A stretch of DNA of 64,000 nt, taken from contig NZ_JACBZR010000001.1 of the NCBI RefSeq assembly GCF_013408335.1, positions 3,821,501-3,885,500 on the forward strand, read 5' to 3'. Shown piece after piece: positions 15,972 to 27,750 of this stretch (within the stretch, counting starts at the first letter, position 1; every line of letters starts with the position of its first letter). The stretch is from Nocardioides panzhihuensis (lineage in GTDB: Bacteria; Actinomycetota; Actinomycetes; Propionibacteriales; Nocardioidaceae). The notes under the pieces were generated by a model. The model worked only from the letters and a program-made list of their open reading frames with translations, was not told the DNA's origin and did not search any database. Both the position numbers and the translations under genes were made by a program.

Positions 15972-17126
15972 GTTCCGCCGTCGCGCCACCGTCGCCGCCA
16001 ACGCCGCAGCGGGGAGCATGAGGACAGCGACGACCAAGAGGGACCGCAGGGTGCCGATCTGGTCTCCCACCGCCCCAAGGATCGGCGGGAAGCCCAGGAA
16101 GGCTCCGTACGCCAGCGTGGAGACGACCGAGACGCGAGCGGCTGCCCGAGTCTCGTCGTCGGCGGCGATGCTGATCCCGAGCGGGAAGCCGAGGGCGGCG
16201 CCGAGGCCCCACAGGACGATCCCAACGAGGGCGAACCCGAAGGAGCCGGCGAAGACCGTCAGCACGATTCCGGCGCCTGCGAGAGCCGCCGAGGTGATCA
16301 GCACCGGCTGCCGGCCGACCCTGTCGATCACCTTCGCACCTGCGAAACGGGCGACGCTCATGCAGAGGACGAACGCCGCGTAGCACGCCACCCCGACCCG
16401 GTGGCTGACGTCGTAGCCGTCGATCATCGCCAGCGCGACCCAGTCGTTCGCGCTCCCCTCGGCCGCGGCGAAGGCGAGCACCATCAGGCCGAGCAGCAGA
16501 GTGTGGGGCGAGCGCCAGGCGGCGAGCAGCTCGCGCCGCGGAGAGTGTCCCTCCGGCGGAACCTCGGCCGGGAGGAACCCGGCGGTCCCCCACCAGCAGG
16601 CCGCCAGTGCGACGCCGGCGACCCCGGCGATGTGCCACACGGTCGGCAACGTACCCACCAGGGCGATGCCCAGCACGCCACCGAGCACGGTGCCTACGCT
16701 CCACATCGCGTGCAGCTGCGGCATCAGCGTCTTGCCGCCCAGCCGCTCGACCGCGGCCCCCTCGACGTTCATGGCGACGTCCCAGACCCCGTAGCCGACG
16801 CCGTACGCCACCAGGAACAGCGCCACCAGCCAAGCCTGTCCGAGCCAGCTGCCGGAGACCGCCACCAGGCACAGGGCGGCGGCGCAGAGGACCGCGCAGC
16901 GGCGTACGAGCCGGGCGGCGCCCCAGTGCATCACCAGCCCGCCGGCGAACGGCAGCGCAGCGACCGATCCGATGCCCATCGCCAGCAACATCAGGCCGAC
17001 GGCCGAGTTGCTCAGACCGAGGCTGTCGCGCAGCGCAGGGATCCGGGAGATGAAGGTCGCGGACAGCAGCCCGTTGGTGGCGAACGCCACCACCGATCCG
17101 GCTTGGGCACGGGAAAGAGGCGTCAC
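15966..17126 (-). CDS. MFS transporter
   Basis: A 386-residue major facilitator with about 12 hydrophobic segments in two sixes, joined by a central charged loop (AEVPPEGHSPRRELL) near residue 200. The first half has ATNGLLSATFISRIPALRDSL and GYGVWDVAMNVEG, the second has CMSVARFAGAKVIDRVGR, a typical MFS loop. The substrate cannot be read; the sequence resembles sugar or small-molecule MFS proteins. GTG was chosen as start because TAGCCT stands 6 bases upstream (leaderless); a TTG six bases further up is an alternative. The last two residues and the stop codon are formed by a repeat unit. Confidence 0.85.
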   Translation of the reverse strand: MTPLSRAQAGSVVAFATNGLLSATFISRIPALRDSLGLSNSAVGLMLLAMGIGSVAALPFAGGLVMHWGAARLVRRCAVLCAAALCLVAVSGSWLGQAWLVALFLVAYGVGYGVWDVAMNVEGAAVERLGGKTLMPQLHAMWSVGTVLGGVLGIALVGTLPTVWHIAGVAGVALAACWWGTAGFLPAEVPPEGHSPRRELLAAWRSPHTLLLGLMVLAFAAAEGSANDWVALAMIDGYDVSHRVGVACYAAFVLCMSVARFAGAKVIDRVGRQPVLITSAALAGAGIVLTVFAGSFGFALVGIVLWGLGAALGFPLGISIAADDETRAAARVSVVSTLAYGAFLGFPPILGAVGDQIGTLRSLLVVAVLMLPAAALAATVARRRNV

Positions 17127-17132
17127 GGGCAA

Positions 17133-17138
17133 AGGCTA
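17133..17138 (-). promoter_or_regulatory. -10-like box TAGCCT of the MFS gene
   Basis: On the minus strand TAGCCT is followed by TTGCCC and then the GTG start, the same 6-base spacing seen before other leaderless genes here. It decides the start in favour of GTG over the TTG inside the spacer. Confidence 0.45.
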
Positions 17139-17169
17139 GTGGGCCACCGAACGCCTCCTGGGGCGGGTC

Positions 17170-17775
17170 TCAGTCGCGCTTCTCGTAAGGGCCGCCGCGG
17201 CCGAAGATCGGCAGGACCCACGGTTGGCGCAGCGGGGCGCCGGCGAGCGCGACGACGGCGAAGGCGGTCGCCAGGACCCAGGCGATCCCGTAGAGCGCGC
17301 CACCGAGCCCGAAGGTCACGATCGTGACGGCGAGCAGGGTCAGCTGCAGGTTGAGGGCGCCGGCGGCGTGGTGCTTGACGAACTCGGAGCGCTTGCCGAC
17401 GGTGTAGTAGATGATCGCAGGGCCGACGACGATCGGCACCAAGGTCGTGGCCTGGGCGAGCGCTCCCAGGAGCCTCTCCTCGGTGGTCGGCGGCGGCAGC
17501 AGGTCACGGGCGGGCTTCGCGGGCCCCGGAGCGACGGCAGCGGGCTGCGCGACCAGGTCACGGGTGATCGGCTCGAGGGCGGCGTACGTCTTCGCCTTCA
17601 TGGTCAGGTCGAACCGGACGTCGAACTCGGCCTGGTCGAGCCGGCCGTCGGCGTAGGCGGACTTGAGCACGTCGATCACGCGGTCGCGGTCGGCGTCGGT
17701 GCAGCGGAGCTCGTCGGTCTGAGCGGTCAGGGTGGGCGGGGTGGGCGGCGTGGGAATGGGAGCGGTTGAGGACAT
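17170..17775 (-). CDS. DUF1707 / DUF4870 domain membrane protein
   Basis: The 201-residue product joins a DUF1707 domain at about residues 22-70 (ELRCTDADRDRVIDVLKSAYADGRLDQAEFDVR, quoted in part as YADGRLDQAEFDVR) to a DUF4870-type membrane domain at about 100-185 with three hydrophobic helices (LVPIVVGPAIIYY, LTLLAVTIVTFGLGG, VLATAFAVVALAG). DUF1707 is thought to be cytoplasmic and DUF4870 is integral; neither has a known function. The N-terminus is Pro/Thr-rich. The start is ATG just after TTGAGGT. Confidence 0.8.
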   Translation of the reverse strand: MSSTAPIPTPPTPPTLTAQTDELRCTDADRDRVIDVLKSAYADGRLDQAEFDVRFDLTMKAKTYAALEPITRDLVAQPAAVAPGPAKPARDLLPPPTTEERLLGALAQATTLVPIVVGPAIIYYTVGKRSEFVKHHAAGALNLQLTLLAVTIVTFGLGGALYGIAWVLATAFAVVALAGAPLRQPWVLPIFGRGGPYEKRD

Positions 17776-17834
17776 ACCTCAACCATCCGCCCAGGACGGT
17801 TGCCGGACAATCAGGGAAGCCCCCGAAAAGCGAA

Positions 17835-17867
17835 CGACCGACCCCGGCGTCATGCCGGAGCCGGTCG
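17835..17867 (-). terminator. Hairpin terminator after the ATP synthase-DUF2550 transcript
   Basis: cgaccgaccccggc and gccggagccggtcg form an imperfect 14-bp stem with a 5-base loop (gtcat), starting 12 bases after the DUF2550 stop codon. It probably ends the long atp transcript. Confidence 0.65.
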
Positions 17868-17878
17868 TATCGAGAAGC

Positions 17879-18325
17879 TCAGAAGACGGTCCAGTTGGAC
17901 CGGATCGGGCGCGACTCGAGCCAGGCCTGGAACCCGATGAGGGTCTGCTGGTCCATCGAGAGGTCGATCAGCTCGCCCTTGACCTCGCAGGTCACGATCA
18001 GGCTCTCGGGGTAGAGAACCAGCTCCTCGATCCCCTCAGGGGAACGGCTGGAGACGTAGCTGAGCTCGACCCGGCGCCAGACCCGTTTGGGCTTGGGCGA
18101 GAGCGAGAAGATCCGAAACCACTCCAGCTGCGCATCGCCGGAGTAGCGGCCGATACCGATGATCCAACCGCGCCCGGGCTTGGTGTCCCGGACGCGGTGG
18201 CTCAGTTCGAAGACGCCGCCGTTGCGTTCGAGCAGACGGCGGCGTACGGCGATCCCGATGCCATAGGCAAGGACAAGCAGAAGCGATGCGGCCACAACGG
18301 CCAAGAGCAGCTCCCACCATGCCAT
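17879..18325 (-). CDS. DUF2550 family membrane-anchored protein
   Basis: The 148-residue protein has one N-terminal membrane helix (WWELLLAVVAASLLLVLAYG) followed by a soluble beta-rich domain with GRGWIIGIGRYSGD and WRRVELSYVSSRSP. DUF2550 genes commonly lie directly after atpC in actinobacteria, as here, 21 bases downstream of it. The function is unknown; the position suggests a link to the ATP synthase or only shared transcription. ATG start. Confidence 0.88.
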   Translation of the reverse strand: MAWWELLLAVVAASLLLVLAYGIGIAVRRRLLERNGGVFELSHRVRDTKPGRGWIIGIGRYSGDAQLEWFRIFSLSPKPKRVWRRVELSYVSSRSPEGIEELVLYPESLIVTCEVKGELIDLSMDQQTLIGFQAWLESRPIRSNWTVF

Positions 18326-18346
18326 CCGGGTATCGCCCCTCTTTCC

Positions 18347-18738
18347 CTATGAGGCTTTCTCGACAGCGCGGATGCGTGCCTCGGCACGACGGATGCGCTT
18401 CTCGGCGTCGTTGCTGGTGCCGAGCAGACGGCGGGCCTCCTCGAGCTCGACCTCAGCCTTGCTCAGGTCGATCTCGTGGGCCAGCAGCACGTGCTCGGAC
18501 AGGATCGAGACGCGGTCGTTGGCCACCGAGAGGAAGCCACCATCGACGGTCGCGATGACCTCGGTGCCCTCCTCAGGAGTGATCTCCACGACCGCGTCGG
18601 TGAGAGCCGACAGCACCGGCGCGTGACCGCGCAGGACGCCGACATCACCGTCGACCGTTCGGGCGATGACCATGGTGGCCCCGCCGCTCCAGACCACACG
18701 GTCTGCAGCGACGAGCTCCACCTGAAGTGCGTCCGTCA

Positions 18739-18739
<1 letters not shown>
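18347..18739 (-). CDS. atpC: F1 ATP synthase subunit epsilon
   Basis: The 130-residue epsilon subunit of the F1 rotor, which couples rotation to catalysis and can inhibit ATP hydrolysis. The N-terminal beta-sandwich carries LVAADRVVWSGGATMV and GDVGVLRGHAPVLSAL; the C-terminal helical hairpin is EIDLSKAEVELEEARR followed by a charged helix. It is the last atp gene. Its ATG shares one base with the atpD stop codon (TGATG), so translation is coupled. Confidence 0.95.
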
Positions 18740-20178
<1,439 letters not shown>

Positions 20179-20201
20179 CTAGTCAGTCCTTCTGTGGGTT
20201 C

Positions 20202-21128
20202 TCAGTCGTTCGCAGCCTGGGCGTCGGCGAGCGCGTTCACGCCACCGACGATCTCGCTGATCTCCTGGGTGATGCCGGCCTGGCGAGCCTGGTTGGCGAC
20301 CCGGGTGAACTTCTTGATGAGCTCGTCGGCGTTGTCGGTGGCCGACTTCATCGCCTTCTGACGCTGGGCCAGCTCGGAGGCGGCGGCCTGCAGCAGCGCG
20401 AACCAGATCCGGCTCACGACGTACTGCGGGAGGAGCGAGTCGAGCACGGCCTCGGCCGACGGCTCGAACTCGTAGAGCGGCAGGACATCGCCCTCGGCCG
20501 GAGCCTCGGTGCCCTCCACGACCTCCAGAGGCAGGAGACGTACGGCGGTGGGCTTCTGCGTCATCATGGTGATGAACCGCGTGTAGACCACGTGGACCTC
20601 GTCGACGCCGGGAGCCACTGCGTCCTCAGCCTCGGCACCCTCGACGAAGACCTCGATCAGCTTCTCGCCGATCTCCTTGGCCGCGTCGAACTCCGGGCGG
20701 TCCGAGAAGCCGGTCCAGGCCTGCGCCACGGTGCGGCCACGGAACTTGTAGAAGGCCTCCGCCTTGCGTCCGGTGACGTAGAGATCGACCTCCTTGCCCT
20801 CGGCCTTGAGCTTCTCGACCAGGCCCTCGGCCTCCTTGAGCACGCTCGAGGAGTAGGAGCCGGCCAGACCACGGTCGCTGGTGACCACCAGCACGGCGGC
20901 GCGGGTGGGCGACTCCGGCTCGGTGGTCAGCGGGTGGTCCTGGTTGGAGTAGGTCGCCACCGCCGAGACGGCGCGGGTGAGCTCACGGGCGTACGGCGCG
21001 GCCGCATTGGCCCGCTGCTGCGCCTTGATGATCCGGGACGCAGCGATGAGCTCCATGGCACGCGTGATCTTCTTCATCGACTCCGTCGACTTGATCCGCG
21101 CGCGGAGTTCACGCACTGACACGGCCAT
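20202..21128 (-). CDS. atpG: F1 ATP synthase subunit gamma
   Basis: The 308-residue gamma subunit, the central stalk. The N-terminal helix ([25 protein letters not shown]) and C-terminal helix ([15 protein letters not shown]) that form the coiled coil in the alpha/beta ring are both intact (quoted in part: [16 protein letters not shown]). The middle domain carries [12 protein letters not shown]. It starts 3 bases after the atpA stop codon. Confidence 0.97.
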   Translation of the reverse strand: MAVSVRELRARIKSTESMKKITRAMELIAASRIIKAQQRANAAAPYARELTRAVSAVATYSNQDHPLTTEPESPTRAAVLVVTSDRGLAGSYSSSVLKEAEGLVEKLKAEGKEVDLYVTGRKAEAFYKFRGRTVAQAWTGFSDRPEFDAAKEIGEKLIEVFVEGAEAEDAVAPGVDEVHVVYTRFITMMTQKPTAVRLLPLEVVEGTEAPAEGDVLPLYEFEPSAEAVLDSLLPQYVVSRIWFALLQAAASELAQRQKAMKSATDNADELIKKFTRVANQARQAGITQEISEIVGGVNALADAQAAND

Positions 21129-21131
21129 GGG

Positions 21132-22772
<1,641 letters not shown>

Positions 22773-22856
22773 CTGTGCCTTCTCTCTCAGTTCTTACAAG
22801 TCAGTCTGTGTCACACAGGGGTCGTACGGCCAGTTGAGGTCGGCCGCGGTGCCGGA

Positions 22857-23669
22857 TCAGCCGGCCAGGGCTCGCTGCGCCCCTTCGAGGCGACTCGAGA
22901 CGGTGCCGTCGATGACGTCGTCACCGATCGATACCTTGATGCCACCGACGACAGCCGGGTCGACGACCACGTTGAGGTGGATCTCGCGGCCGTACTTCCT
23001 CGCCAGTGCTGTCGCCAGACGGGTGGTCTCGGCCTCCGAGAGCGGGGCCGCAACGCGGACGACCGCGGTGCCCTCGCCTGCGACGGATGCCGCGACCTTC
23101 TGGTATTCACCGAGAGCGGCCGATGCGGTGCGGTAGGTGCCCGCCAGCGCCTGCTTCGTCAGGGTCACGGTCGCCGGAAGCGCCTTGCCCCCGAGCAGCG
23201 TGTCGACCAGCGCGGCCTTGTCCTCGGTCGTACGGGCCGGGTCGGAGAGCGCGTCGCGCAGCTCAGGCGTCTCCTGCACGGCCCGCTGGACCGCGAAGAG
23301 CTCGTCAGCGAGGCGAGTGGCCTCGCCGCCGGCACTGCGGACCGCCGCGATCTCGCTCAGTCGCTCGACCGCGTCGCTCAGGTCGCCGGCGCGCGTCCAG
23401 CGGTGCTTGACCGCCGACTCGAGCACGCCGAGGGCCGTCGCGTCGACCTTCCCGCCGAACAGCTCACCGACGAGGCCGGTCTTGGCCTCCTTCGGCACCG
23501 ACGCGTCGGTGACGTAGCGGCGCAGAGCTGCTTCGGCGCGGAAGGTCTGGGAGACCTCGAAGAGGGAGTCGGCCGCCTTGGCTGCCGCCTCAGGAGAGGC
23601 GGACACAGCGGTCTTCAGCTCCTCGGTCAGGGCGGCAACTGCGTCGGCCGACGCTCCACGGAAGTCCAT
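22857..23669 (-). CDS. atpH: F1 ATP synthase subunit delta
   Basis: The 270-residue delta subunit of the peripheral stalk. The N-terminal helical domain carries SLFEVSQTFRAEAALRRYVTD, and the C-terminal domain has the family signature near PLSEAETTRLATALARKYG and VVVDPAVVGGIKVSIGDDVI. It is longer than E. coli delta (177) because of the N-terminal extension found in actinobacteria. Its ATG shares one base with the atpF stop (TGATG). Confidence 0.96.
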   Translation of the reverse strand: MDFRGASADAVAALTEELKTAVSASPEAAAKAADSLFEVSQTFRAEAALRRYVTDASVPKEAKTGLVGELFGGKVDATALGVLESAVKHRWTRAGDLSDAVERLSEIAAVRSAGGEATRLADELFAVQRAVQETPELRDALSDPARTTEDKAALVDTLLGGKALPATVTLTKQALAGTYRTASAALGEYQKVAASVAGEGTAVVRVAAPLSEAETTRLATALARKYGREIHLNVVVDPAVVGGIKVSIGDDVIDGTVSSRLEGAQRALAG

Positions 23670-24205
23670 CAGTGAACTCCTGCCTCGAGGTCAGCGAGGA
23701 ACCGCTCGACCACACGGCTGGAACGCGCGTCGTCGTCGAGGGACTCGCCGACGATACGACCGGCGAGACCGGTGGCCAGCGAACCGACCTCGGTACGCAG
23801 CGACGTAGAAGCCGCCTGACGCTCGGCTTCGATCTGCGCCTTGCCGGCGGTGATGATGCGCTCAGCCTCGGCCTGCGCCTCGAGGCGCATCTCGGTCTTG
23901 ATCGCAGCGCCCTCCTCGCGAGCCTGCTCGCGGATGCGGGCAGACTCGTGACGAGCGTCGGCCAGCTGGGCCTCCAGCTGAGCGAGCTTGGCATCCGCCT
24001 CTGCCTGCTTGGCGTTGGCGTTCTCGATGCCGCCTTCGATCGCCGCGGTTCGATCGGCGTACGCCTTCTCGAAGTTCGGAACGATGAACTTCGCAACTCC
24101 CACGAAGAGGATGGCGATGACGATGAAACCGAGGATGATCTCCGGGACGTGCGGGACCAACGGGTTGATCTCGGTCTCCGCAGCGGTTACCTGGGTAAGG
24201 ATCAT
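23669..24205 (-). CDS. atpF: Fo ATP synthase subunit b
   Basis: The 178-residue b subunit of the peripheral stalk. One N-terminal membrane helix (PEIILGFIVIAILFVGVAKF) leads into a long charged helix (IENANAKQAEADAKLAQLEA... RIREQAREEGAAIKTEMRLE, in parts) that dimerises and contacts delta. The ATG is preceded by AAGG. Confidence 0.95.
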   Translation of the reverse strand: MILTQVTAAETEINPLVPHVPEIILGFIVIAILFVGVAKFIVPNFEKAYADRTAAIEGGIENANAKQAEADAKLAQLEAQLADARHESARIREQAREEGAAIKTEMRLEAQAEAERIITAGKAQIEAERQAASTSLRTEVGSLATGLAGRIVGESLDDDARSSRVVERFLADLEAGVH

Positions 24206-24231
24206 GTCGGAACCTTCAGTAGTTCCCTACG

Positions 24232-24435
24232 TCAGAGCACGAAGGCGAGGGCGAGGGAGATGATGAAGAACTGCTCACAAAGCGCGAAGCCAAGGATCGC
24301 GATGGCCTGCAGGCGGCTCTGGGCCTCCGGCTGGCGAGCGACACCGGCGACGTACGCGGCGAAGATCAGACCGACACCGACGCCCGGGCCGATCGCGGAG
24401 AGGCCGAGGCCGATCATGTCTGCGGAGCCGTCCAT
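24232..24435 (-). CDS. atpE: Fo ATP synthase subunit c
   Basis: The 67-residue proteolipid that forms the rotating ring. Helix 1 has the Gly-rich motif [10 protein letters not shown], the polar loop is [10 protein letters not shown], and helix 2 holds the proton-carrying carboxylate, E54, in [12 protein letters not shown] cysteine precedes the glutamate, and the protein is shorter than the mycobacterial c subunit. ATG start 26 bases before atpF. Confidence 0.94.
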   Translation of the reverse strand: MDGSADMIGLGLSAIGPGVGVGLIFAAYVAGVARQPEAQSRLQAIAILGFALCEQFFIISLALAFVL

Positions 24436-24516
24436 TGTGGACTTCCTTTCGGTTGTGACGCGCCTTGCGTCAGTTGTTGAACATCGTTGGGTTTGGCTGG
24501 TGGAACGAGCTGTGGA

Positions 24517-25323
24517 TCAGTGCTCGTCCGCGACTGCACCGGCGATGTACATCGCCGAGAGCAGGGTGAAGACATAGGCCTGCAGGAACATGATCAGCAT
24601 GTCCAGGAAAGACACCAAGATGCCGAGCAGGAAGGAGAAGAGACCGGCCGTGACGCCCTGCCATGCCGGAGAGTAGTGCAGGATCAGCCAGGCGCCACCG
24701 ATGGAGAACAGCGCCACCAGCAGGTGACCGGCGAACATGGTCGCGAAGAGACGGATGGCCAGCGTGAACGGGCGCACGATGATGTTGGAGAGAAACTCCA
24801 GCGGAACCATCATGAGCAGGATCGGGCCGCTGACACCGCCGGGCACCGTCTGGAGCTTGAGGTAGCCGACGAAACCGTGCTTCGCGATGCCGACGATGTT
24901 GTAGATCAGCCAGGTGATGGCCGCCAGGGCCGCCGTGTAACCGATGTGCGACATCGTGGGGAACTGGATGAACGGGATGATCCCGTAGAAGTTGTTGATG
25001 AGGATGAAGACGAAGACCGTGAAGAGGTACGGCACGAACCTCATGTAGTCCTTCGACCCGATGATGTCTCGAGCGATGGAGTTGCGAACCATCCCGTAGA
25101 CGTACTCACCGGCGAACTGCAGCCGGCTCGGAACCACGGCTGACTTGCGAGAGGCGGCGTAGAAGAAGCCGAAGGCGATCAAGACGGACAGCAGGACCAA
25201 GAGGCTCACCTTGGTCAGGGCCCAGTCGCCGGACCCGACGATCGGCGGGGGAAAGAAGTCCGCGGGCCCCGGGATATGAGGCCCCGACTCCGACGCCATA
25301 ACGGTGGCGGCAAGCGACTTCAC
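24517..25323 (-). CDS. atpB: Fo ATP synthase subunit a
   Basis: The 268-residue a subunit, which forms the proton half-channels. Several hydrophobic helices are present, and the essential arginine is in RPFTLAIRLFATMFAGHLL. The C-terminal helices end in MYIAGAVADEH. The GTG start was chosen because AGGAG lies about 6 bases upstream; the longer reading lacks a ribosome site. It follows the atpI-like gene by 113 bases. Confidence 0.95.
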   Translation of the reverse strand: MKSLAATVMASESGPHIPGPADFFPPPIVGSGDWALTKVSLLVLLSVLIAFGFFYAASRKSAVVPSRLQFAGEYVYGMVRNSIARDIIGSKDYMRFVPYLFTVFVFILINNFYGIIPFIQFPTMSHIGYTAALAAITWLIYNIVGIAKHGFVGYLKLQTVPGGVSGPILLMMVPLEFLSNIIVRPFTLAIRLFATMFAGHLLVALFSIGGAWLILHYSPAWQGVTAGLFSFLLGILVSFLDMLIMFLQAYVFTLLSAMYIAGAVADEH

Positions 25324-25436
25324 GCTGTCTCCTGTTTGTTCGAACTTACGATTCTGGGTGGCGAGCCCCAAAGGCTCGGGCATCATCCCGGCGGCGGCCC
25401 CCGACGGCCCGGACGATATCAGGCACTACTGGCGGG

Positions 25437-25853
25437 TCACGAGTCTGCCCCGGGCAGGTCGAAGAGCGGGATCCGCTCACGTCGCACCAGGACCGCAAAC
25501 GTGGTCGTCCATGCGACTGTCAGCGCCATTACCGAGAAGGCTGCCGGACGTACGACAGCGTCTCCTCCGGTCTGCGACACAACCAGCAGCACGACGAAGA
25601 GAATCATGCCCGACACCGTGAAGACGCCAACGGCAGCGGGCAACGAGAGAGCCGGCGACTTGGCCGCGACCCAGAACAGGCCCCAGGAGCCGGTCGCCAA
25701 CACAACGAGGGTGGCGATCGAACCGATCGCGGCACCTGTCAGACCGTTGGCCCCGGCAACCAGGAAGCCTACCGTGAGGGCCGCGAGCACAGCGACGGCG
25801 GACACCGCGGCAGAACCGCGCAGTACCTTGCTCTTGCTCGTTGCGGTCGTCAT
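25437..25853 (-). CDS. AtpI-like membrane protein
   Basis: The 138-residue product has four hydrophobic helices (about residues 15-35, 40-60, 75-95 and 105-125) and a short C-terminal tail, RRERIPLFDLPGADS. By position directly before atpB it corresponds to the AtpI/Rv1303-like protein of other actinobacteria, which may help assemble the c ring or carry ions. The sequence is weakly conserved in this family, so the name rests mostly on position and topology. ATG start with only a weak purine tract. Confidence 0.75.
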   Translation of the reverse strand: MTTATSKSKVLRGSAAVSAVAVLAALTVGFLVAGANGLTGAAIGSIATLVVLATGSWGLFWVAAKSPALSLPAAVGVFTVSGMILFVVLLVVSQTGGDAVVRPAAFSVMALTVAWTTTFAVLVRRERIPLFDLPGADS

Positions 25854-26349
25854 CGTTGGCGGCCGTTCTCTCTGGGGGCATTTCACGTGTTCAGGAGCGC
25901 ATCCCGAACGCTCGTGAAAGTTATCACAAGCGTGTTTGGAGTCCCTAATTGATCGATCCATGCCCTCGACGCGGCGCACGGGGGCGCGGTCGCCGCTTCA
26001 ATGACGCCGATGCGCGGGCCATTCAGGGCCCCCAAGACCCCTCCTCGCATAAGGCTGGAGTCCAGAAGCGCGTCGAGACAAGACCGATCGGCCGGCGCAA
26101 GCGACGGAGTGATCGCGAGCTCGATCGAGTCTCGACGCACCCGCCCGTGCCTGGCGCCTGATCCCGAGACCGGTCCGCGAGCGGGACGCGCCTGCGCCAG
26201 CGCAGCGGCACAGCAGCTTCTCGTGTTGGGTAGTTGGCATCTGTGCGTTTGCCTGACTGAGGACCTCGACGTGTCCGCGGCCGTGTTCGGTCTAGCGTCC
26301 CTCCCGGCAGCTTCAGGAGCTTGGCCCTCGCATGGAACTCCGTCGTTAC
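25854..26349. other. Intergenic region upstream of atpI
   Basis: About 500 bases without a supported gene. It is A/T-richer at 25918-25965 (ttatcacaagcgtgtttgg), where an atp promoter could lie. Short frames cross it on both strands, including an 85-codon minus-strand frame ending at 25883, but none has a ribosome site, composition or motifs that I can support. It may be the decayed edge of the insertion that carries the two genes upstream. Confidence 0.5.
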
Positions 26350-26592
26350 TCAGACATCCTGACTGTCATAGAGGCGTCCAAGCACGGCTGGCCCGTCGAC
26401 CCCGCGGCGACGAGCGTCGAGGACGACTGATTCATAACAACGCGTGAGCGCCTCGATAAAGTCGGGGTCCTCCACCAGTCTGCTCTCGGACGCCGCCCCG
26501 TCGTCATATCGACTCACAAGTTGCTGGACCCGAGCATCTGTGGCCGAGGCCGACACAGCATCAACCATCTGGCGGAAGGATCCGATATTCAT
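26350..26592 (-). CDS. Small protein coupled to the WXG100-like gene
   Basis: An 80-residue helical protein (MNIGSFRQMVDAVSASATDA... LVEDPDFIEALTRCYESVVL). It has no signal peptide, membrane segment or recognised motif. A strong ribosome site, GGAGGG, lies 5 bases before its ATG, and the ATG overlaps the upstream stop codon by four bases (ATGA), so the two are translated together. As the downstream partner of an ESX-like protein it could be a chaperone, partner or immunity protein; that is a guess from position only. Confidence 0.7.
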   Translation of the reverse strand: MNIGSFRQMVDAVSASATDARVQQLVSRYDDGAASESRLVEDPDFIEALTRCYESVVLDARRRGVDGPAVLGRLYDSQDV

Positions 26593-27716
26593 CGCGACCC
26601 TCCATTGACGTCTGGAGCGTCCCAACTAGGAACCGGAGGGAAATCCACACCTTCGTTGAATCTACACAACTGCGCGAACAGCGCATTCACGCCAAATGCC
26701 AATGTCAATGCGACATCGAACGCGGCCTTGAACATCTTGACTCTTTGAAGCAACTTCTTGAATGGCTCAGTAAGTCCATCCTCGATCGCACTGGAGAAGA
26801 GTTCACTAAAGCTCTGCGGACCAGGAAGCTCCTGAATAAGTTGCTCCAATAGGTCGTTCATCGTATCCACGGACGACTTCACCGCATGCATCTCGGCAAT
26901 GATCCGCTGCGTGAGCGCACCCAAGCCGTTGGCGTGATCTTTGAGAACCCTCGCGACGGCGTTGAAATGGTCGTACGCAGAAGCCGCAGCACGTCCTTGC
27001 CAGTTCCCCTCGAGACCGGCCCACATGCCAGTCAGGTCTTCCGCAAACGACCGCATACACGTACGGCACTGATCAACGGCGGCAACCGAGGTGCCCACCT
27101 GGTCCCACTCAGCCCCCAGCTTGGCCTCCACCTTCGCAATTTCATTCGGGATCCCGACCGTCTCGAGAATATCCCCGACCCACTTGCAGTCGATTATGTG
27201 ATTGACCGTCTTGCTGATCTTCATGAAATCGTCGTACTGATCGAGTGCCACTGACTCGATATCGTTTCCGATCTCTGCGTAAGACGACTCGTCGACACCT
27301 GGACTGTCGAAACTGAAGTAACTGGGTACGCCGCCAAGCTCTGGCAGCAGGGAGTCAAGTCGCGCCGCCGAAGCAGCGTCGACCGTTTCATACTCTTTCG
27401 CGATCGAACGCATGGCTTGCGCAGCACCCTCCATCATGACCCCGTAGGGGCCAGTTGGGCCGTATGCATCCAATAGGGCTGTCTGCACCCGTTCAAATTC
27501 GCGAGATGCATCGACAAGAACATCGCTATTCGAAGTAACAGACACGTCAGTCGCGGCGATATTGGTAACGTATTTACCCATCCCACCAAGCTGTTCAAGA
27601 GCCGCCGCCGCACCGCGAATCGCAGCCGGCCGAGCAATGAATTCCTCCACCCGAGACCCCAGTCCATCCGAAGTACCGGTCAATTGACCGATCGTGACTA
27701 GTTTGCCCCGAAGCAA
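26589..27716 (-). CDS. WXG100/EspC-like protein (predicted ESX/type VII-type substrate)
   Basis: A protein of up to 375 residues made almost entirely of helices. An N-terminal segment (about 30-100) resembles EspC/LXG-type helices, and the centre has a WXG100-like helix-turn-helix (LTGMWAGLEGNWQGRAAASA, with a further Trp-Gln-Gly turn), followed by a helix with YDHFNAVARVLKDHANGLG. It ends without a recognisable toxin domain. The start is uncertain: TTG gives 375 residues, while GTG at 27650 gives 353. GC content is low: two 60-base lines counted by hand give 43% and 50%, against 63% in a neighbouring wecA line. No ESX secretion genes are in the window. Confidence 0.72.
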   Translation of the reverse strand: MLRGKLVTIGQLTGTSDGLGSRVEEFIARPAAIRGAAAALEQLGGMGKYVTNIAATDVSVTSNSDVLVDASREFERVQTALLDAYGPTGPYGVMMEGAAQAMRSIAKEYETVDAASAARLDSLLPELGGVPSYFSFDSPGVDESSYAEIGNDIESVALDQYDDFMKISKTVNHIIDCKWVGDILETVGIPNEIAKVEAKLGAEWDQVGTSVAAVDQCRTCMRSFAEDLTGMWAGLEGNWQGRAAASAYDHFNAVARVLKDHANGLGALTQRIIAEMHAVKSSVDTMNDLLEQLIQELPGPQSFSELFSSAIEDGLTEPFKKLLQRVKMFKAAFDVALTLAFGVNALFAQLCRFNEGVDFPPVPSWDAPDVNGGSR

Positions 27717-27750
27717 ACAAACGAGGCAAGGGCACTCGGCGACAGCCCCG

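Noticed and set aside
25883..26140. An 85-codon minus-strand frame upstream of atpI
   Set aside because: No ribosome site, no motif and no similarity to anything I recognise; it may be decayed DNA at the insertion edge.
26332..26430. A 32-codon plus-strand frame (MELRRYSDILTV...) antisense to the 80-residue gene
   Set aside because: Its AGGAG lies too far from the ATG, and it overlaps a better-supported gene on the other strand.
26589..27716. C-terminal toxin domain in the WXG100-like protein
   Set aside because: After the helical region only about 60 residues remain, with no nuclease, ADP-ribosyltransferase or other toxin motif.
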